DNA of 64,000 nt from Comamonadaceae bacterium (GTDB taxonomy: Bacteria; Pseudomonadota; Gammaproteobacteria; Burkholderiales; Burkholderiaceae_C). The position numbers were made by a program, and so were the translations under genes. Positions 62,158 through 64,000 of this stretch are shown here, piece by piece. Below the pieces are notes generated by a model. It was not told the DNA's origin and did no database searches. It was given only the letters and a program-made list of their open reading frames with translations. The first letter of the stretch is position 1, and each line of letters starts with the position of its first letter. Location of the stretch: the NCBI GenBank assembly GCA_027484575.1, contig JAIXSQ010000007.1, positions 558,001-622,000 of the forward strand. The letters are read 5' to 3'.

Positions 62158-64000
62158 ATGACCCGCAATCCCGAGAGCGTGCCCACCGGCACGCGGCGCG
62201 AGCTGCGCCTGCTGGAGCCGGCGCTGCTGGGGCCGGCGCTGCGCGCGGCCGTCGCCAAGCTGCACCCCGCGGTGCAGCTGCGCAGCCCGGTGATGTTCGT
62301 CGTCTACGTCGGCGCCGTGCTGACCACGCTGCTGGGCCTGGCCGCCGCGGCCGGCCTGGTGCAGGACGACGCCGGCTTCACCTTGGCGATCGCCGCCTGG
62401 CTGTGGTTCACGGTGCTGTTCGCCAACGTCGCCGAGGCGCTGGCCGAAGGCCGCAGCAAGGCGCAGGCCGCCTCGCTGCGCGGCCTGCGCCGCGACACCT
62501 GGGCCAAGCGCTACGCCGGCGGCAGCACCGCGCCCTGGCACGGCCGCCCCTGGACCACGATCGAGGCCGGCGCGCTGCGCAAGGGCGAGCTGGTGCTGGT
62601 GGAGAAGGACGACCTGATCCCGCTGGACGGCGAGGTGGTCGAGGGAGTGGCCACCGTGGACGAGTCGGCCATCACCGGCGAGTCCGCGCCGGTGGTCCGC
62701 GAGGCCGGCGGCGACTTCTCCTCGGTCACGGGCGGCACCCGGGTGCTGTCCGACTGGCTGGTGGTGCGCATCGGCGTCAACCCCGGCGAGTCGTTCCTGG
62801 ACCGCATGATCGGGATGGTCGAGGGCGCGCGGCGCCAGAAGACGCCCAACGAGATCGCGCTGACCATCCTGCTGCTGGCGCTGACGCTGGTGTTCCTCGT
62901 CGTCACTGCGACGCTGCTGCCGTTCTCGCTGTACGCGGTGCAATCGGCGGGCGCCGGCCAGGTGGTGGGCGTCACCGCGCTGGTGGCGCTGCTGGTGTGC
63001 CTGATCCCCACCACCATCGGCGGCCTGCTGTCGGCCGTCGGCGTGGCCGGCATGAGCCGCATGCTGCAGGCCAACGTGATCGCCACCTCGGGCCGCGCCG
63101 TCGAGGCCGCCGGCGACGTGGACGTGCTGCTGCTGGACAAGACCGGCACCATCACGCACGGCAACCGGCAGGCGTCACAGTTCCTGCCCGCCGCCGGCAT
63201 CGATGCGGCCCACCTGGCGCGGATCGCGCTGCTGGCCTCGCTGCCCGACGAGACGCCCGAGGGCCGCAGCATCGTCGCGCTGGCGCGCCAGCAGCGGGTG
63301 GACGACCGCCCGGTGCGGGGCGCCGTCGCCGTGCCCTTCACCGCGCAGACCCGCATGAGCGGCGTGGACCTGCCGCGCGAGGGTGGCGGCACGCTGGTGC
63401 TGCGCAAGGGCGCCGGCGATGCGGTGCGCCGCCACGTCGAGGCCCTGGGCGGCAGCCTGCCGGCCGAGGTCGCCCGCAGCGTCGACGAGGTCGCCCGCCG
63501 CGGCAGCACGCCTTTGGTGGTGACGGAGGGCTCGACCGTGCTCGGCGTCGTCGAGCTCAAGGACATCGTGAAGACCGGCATCCGCGAGCGCTTCGCGCAG
63601 CTGCGCCGCATGGGCATCCGCACCGTGATGGTCACCGGCGACAACCGGCTGACCGCCGCCGCCATCGCGGCCGAGGCAGGTGTCGACGACTTCCTGGCCG
63701 AGGCCACGCCCGAGGACAAGCTACGCCTGATCCGCGACACCCAGGCCGAGGGCCGGCTGGTGGCCATGACCGGGGACGGCACCAACGACGCGCCCGCTCT
63801 GGCCCAGGCGGACGTGGCGGTGGCGATGAACAGCGGCACCCAGGCGGCCAAGGAGGCGGCCAACATGGTCGACCTGGACAGCGACCCGACCAAGCTGCTC
63901 GAGGTGGTGGAGACCGGCAAGGCGCTGCTGATGACGCGCGGGGCGCTGACCACCTTCTCGATCGCCAACGACGTCGCCAAGTACTTCGCCATCATCCCGG
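62158..64000 (+). CDS. kdpB: Potassium-transporting ATPase ATP-binding subunit KdpB, 3' end missing
   Basis: The first 614 residues of the P-type ATPase; the gene runs off the right edge. Phosphorylated Asp327 is in [13 protein letters not shown]. The actuator motif is [13 protein letters not shown], the membrane motif [18 protein letters not shown], and the hinge [20 protein letters not shown]. Start ATG 62158, with AGGAGGA 7 nt upstream. All catalytic motifs reached in the window are intact. Confidence 0.96.
   Translation, partial: MTRNPESVPTGTRRELRLLEPALLGPALRAAVAKLHPAVQLRSPVMFVVYVGAVLTTLLGLAAAAGLVQDDAGFTLAIAAWLWFTVLFANVAEALAEGRSKAQAASLRGLRRDTWAKRYAGGSTAPWHGRPWTTIEAGALRKGELVLVEKDDLIPLDGEVVEGVATVDESAITGESAPVVREAGGDFSSVTGGTRVLSDWLVVRIGVNPGESFLDRMIGMVEGARRQKTPNEIALTILLLALTLVFLVVTATLLPFSLYAVQSAGAGQVVGVTALVALLVCLIPTTIGGLLSAVGVAGMSRMLQANVIATSGRAVEAAGDVDVLLLDKTGTITHGNRQASQFLPAAGIDAAHLARIALLASLPDETPEGRSIVALARQQRVDDRPVRGAVAVPFTAQTRMSGVDLPREGGGTLVLRKGAGDAVRRHVEALGGSLPAEVARSVDEVARRGSTPLVVTEGSTVLGVVELKDIVKTGIRERFAQLRRMGIRTVMVTGDNRLTAAAIAAEAGVDDFLAEATPEDKLRLIRDTQAEGRLVAMTGDGTNDAPALAQADVAVAMNSGTQAAKEAANMVDLDSDPTKLLEVVETGKALLMTRGALTTFSIANDVAKYFAIIP

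Overview
This 64 kb window is a very GC-rich (roughly 70 % or more) bacterial chromosome segment with dense, mostly short-intergenic gene organisation. Gene content points to Burkholderiales, most like Comamonadaceae or the Rubrivivax/Ideonella group: several orphan Bug (TctC-type) periplasmic binding proteins, the DUF3348/DUF802/OmpA/DUF2894 block, REP arrays of the GTCATGCCCGCGCAGGCGGGCAT type, many -10 elements of the form (G/C/T)ACA(A/G)T, and ATGA/TGATG gene overlaps. This placement is inferred from gene families, not from a marker gene. No rRNA, tRNA, CRISPR array, integrase or IS transposase was seen.

Layout. 1-5.1 kb: the 5' end of an RlmN-like radical SAM gene, a REP array, an Oxidored-like small protein, a Bug protein, then a usp-hemN-tauE/safE operon facing a DksA-type gene across a region with two FNR/Anr-like boxes. 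5.1-8.9 kb: a ZIP metal transporter, a TonB receptor coupled to a DUF1232 protein, and a small membrane protein. 9.0-12.5 kb: an OmpR-type response regulator, its sensor kinase and a Do/HtrA periplasmic protease, with CTTAAG-N5-CTTAAG-type boxes before the regulator and before the protease. 12.8-17.3 kb: a complete branched-chain amino acid/amide ABC transporter (livHMGFK). 17.3-18.3 kb: REP arrays flanking a GIY-YIG nuclease gene. 18.3-25.5 kb: a putative catabolic island with a Bug protein, two IclR regulators, a self-sufficient CYP116B-like P450, a VOC protein and fumarylacetoacetase; a near-identical operator lies on both sides of the first IclR gene.

25.5-31.3 kb: a hypothetical protein, a long REP array, a DMT exporter and a minus-strand cluster encoding two roadblock-like proteins, a long BLUF photoreceptor and a YodC-like protein, next to an RsbQ-type hydrolase. 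31.4-38.0 kb: an AraC regulator, an AtuA-like protein, a MarR/FAD-hydroxylase/DUF2783 operon with paired palindromic operators, and a BaiN-like flavoprotein. 38.0-47.8 kb: a kinase/response-regulator pair, an MFS transporter, a short BLUF protein, a NUDIX hydrolase, a second FAD hydroxylase, a hybrid PAS kinase, a PH-domain protein, panC and a STAS-like protein.

48.0-52.5 kb: a tightly coupled four-gene operon whose core is a MotA/ExbB/ZorA-like membrane protein with a 550-residue Ala-rich helical tail (DUF802) plus a MotB-like OmpA protein. It is predicted here to be a proton-driven motor of undescribed function, and I regard it as the best candidate for a novel system in the window. 52.5-64 kb: another Bug protein, a DinG/Rad3-type helicase, a hypothetical protein, katG with an OxyR-like site, cheY-cheZ, and the start of a kdp K+-ATPase operon running off the right edge.

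Two general signals recur. Seven genes have a -10 element ending only 6-9 nt before the start codon and no Shine-Dalgarno sequence, suggesting leaderless transcripts. Signal transduction is prominent: three sensor kinases, two single-domain response regulators and one OmpR-type regulator, two BLUF proteins, two IclR regulators, one MarR and one AraC.
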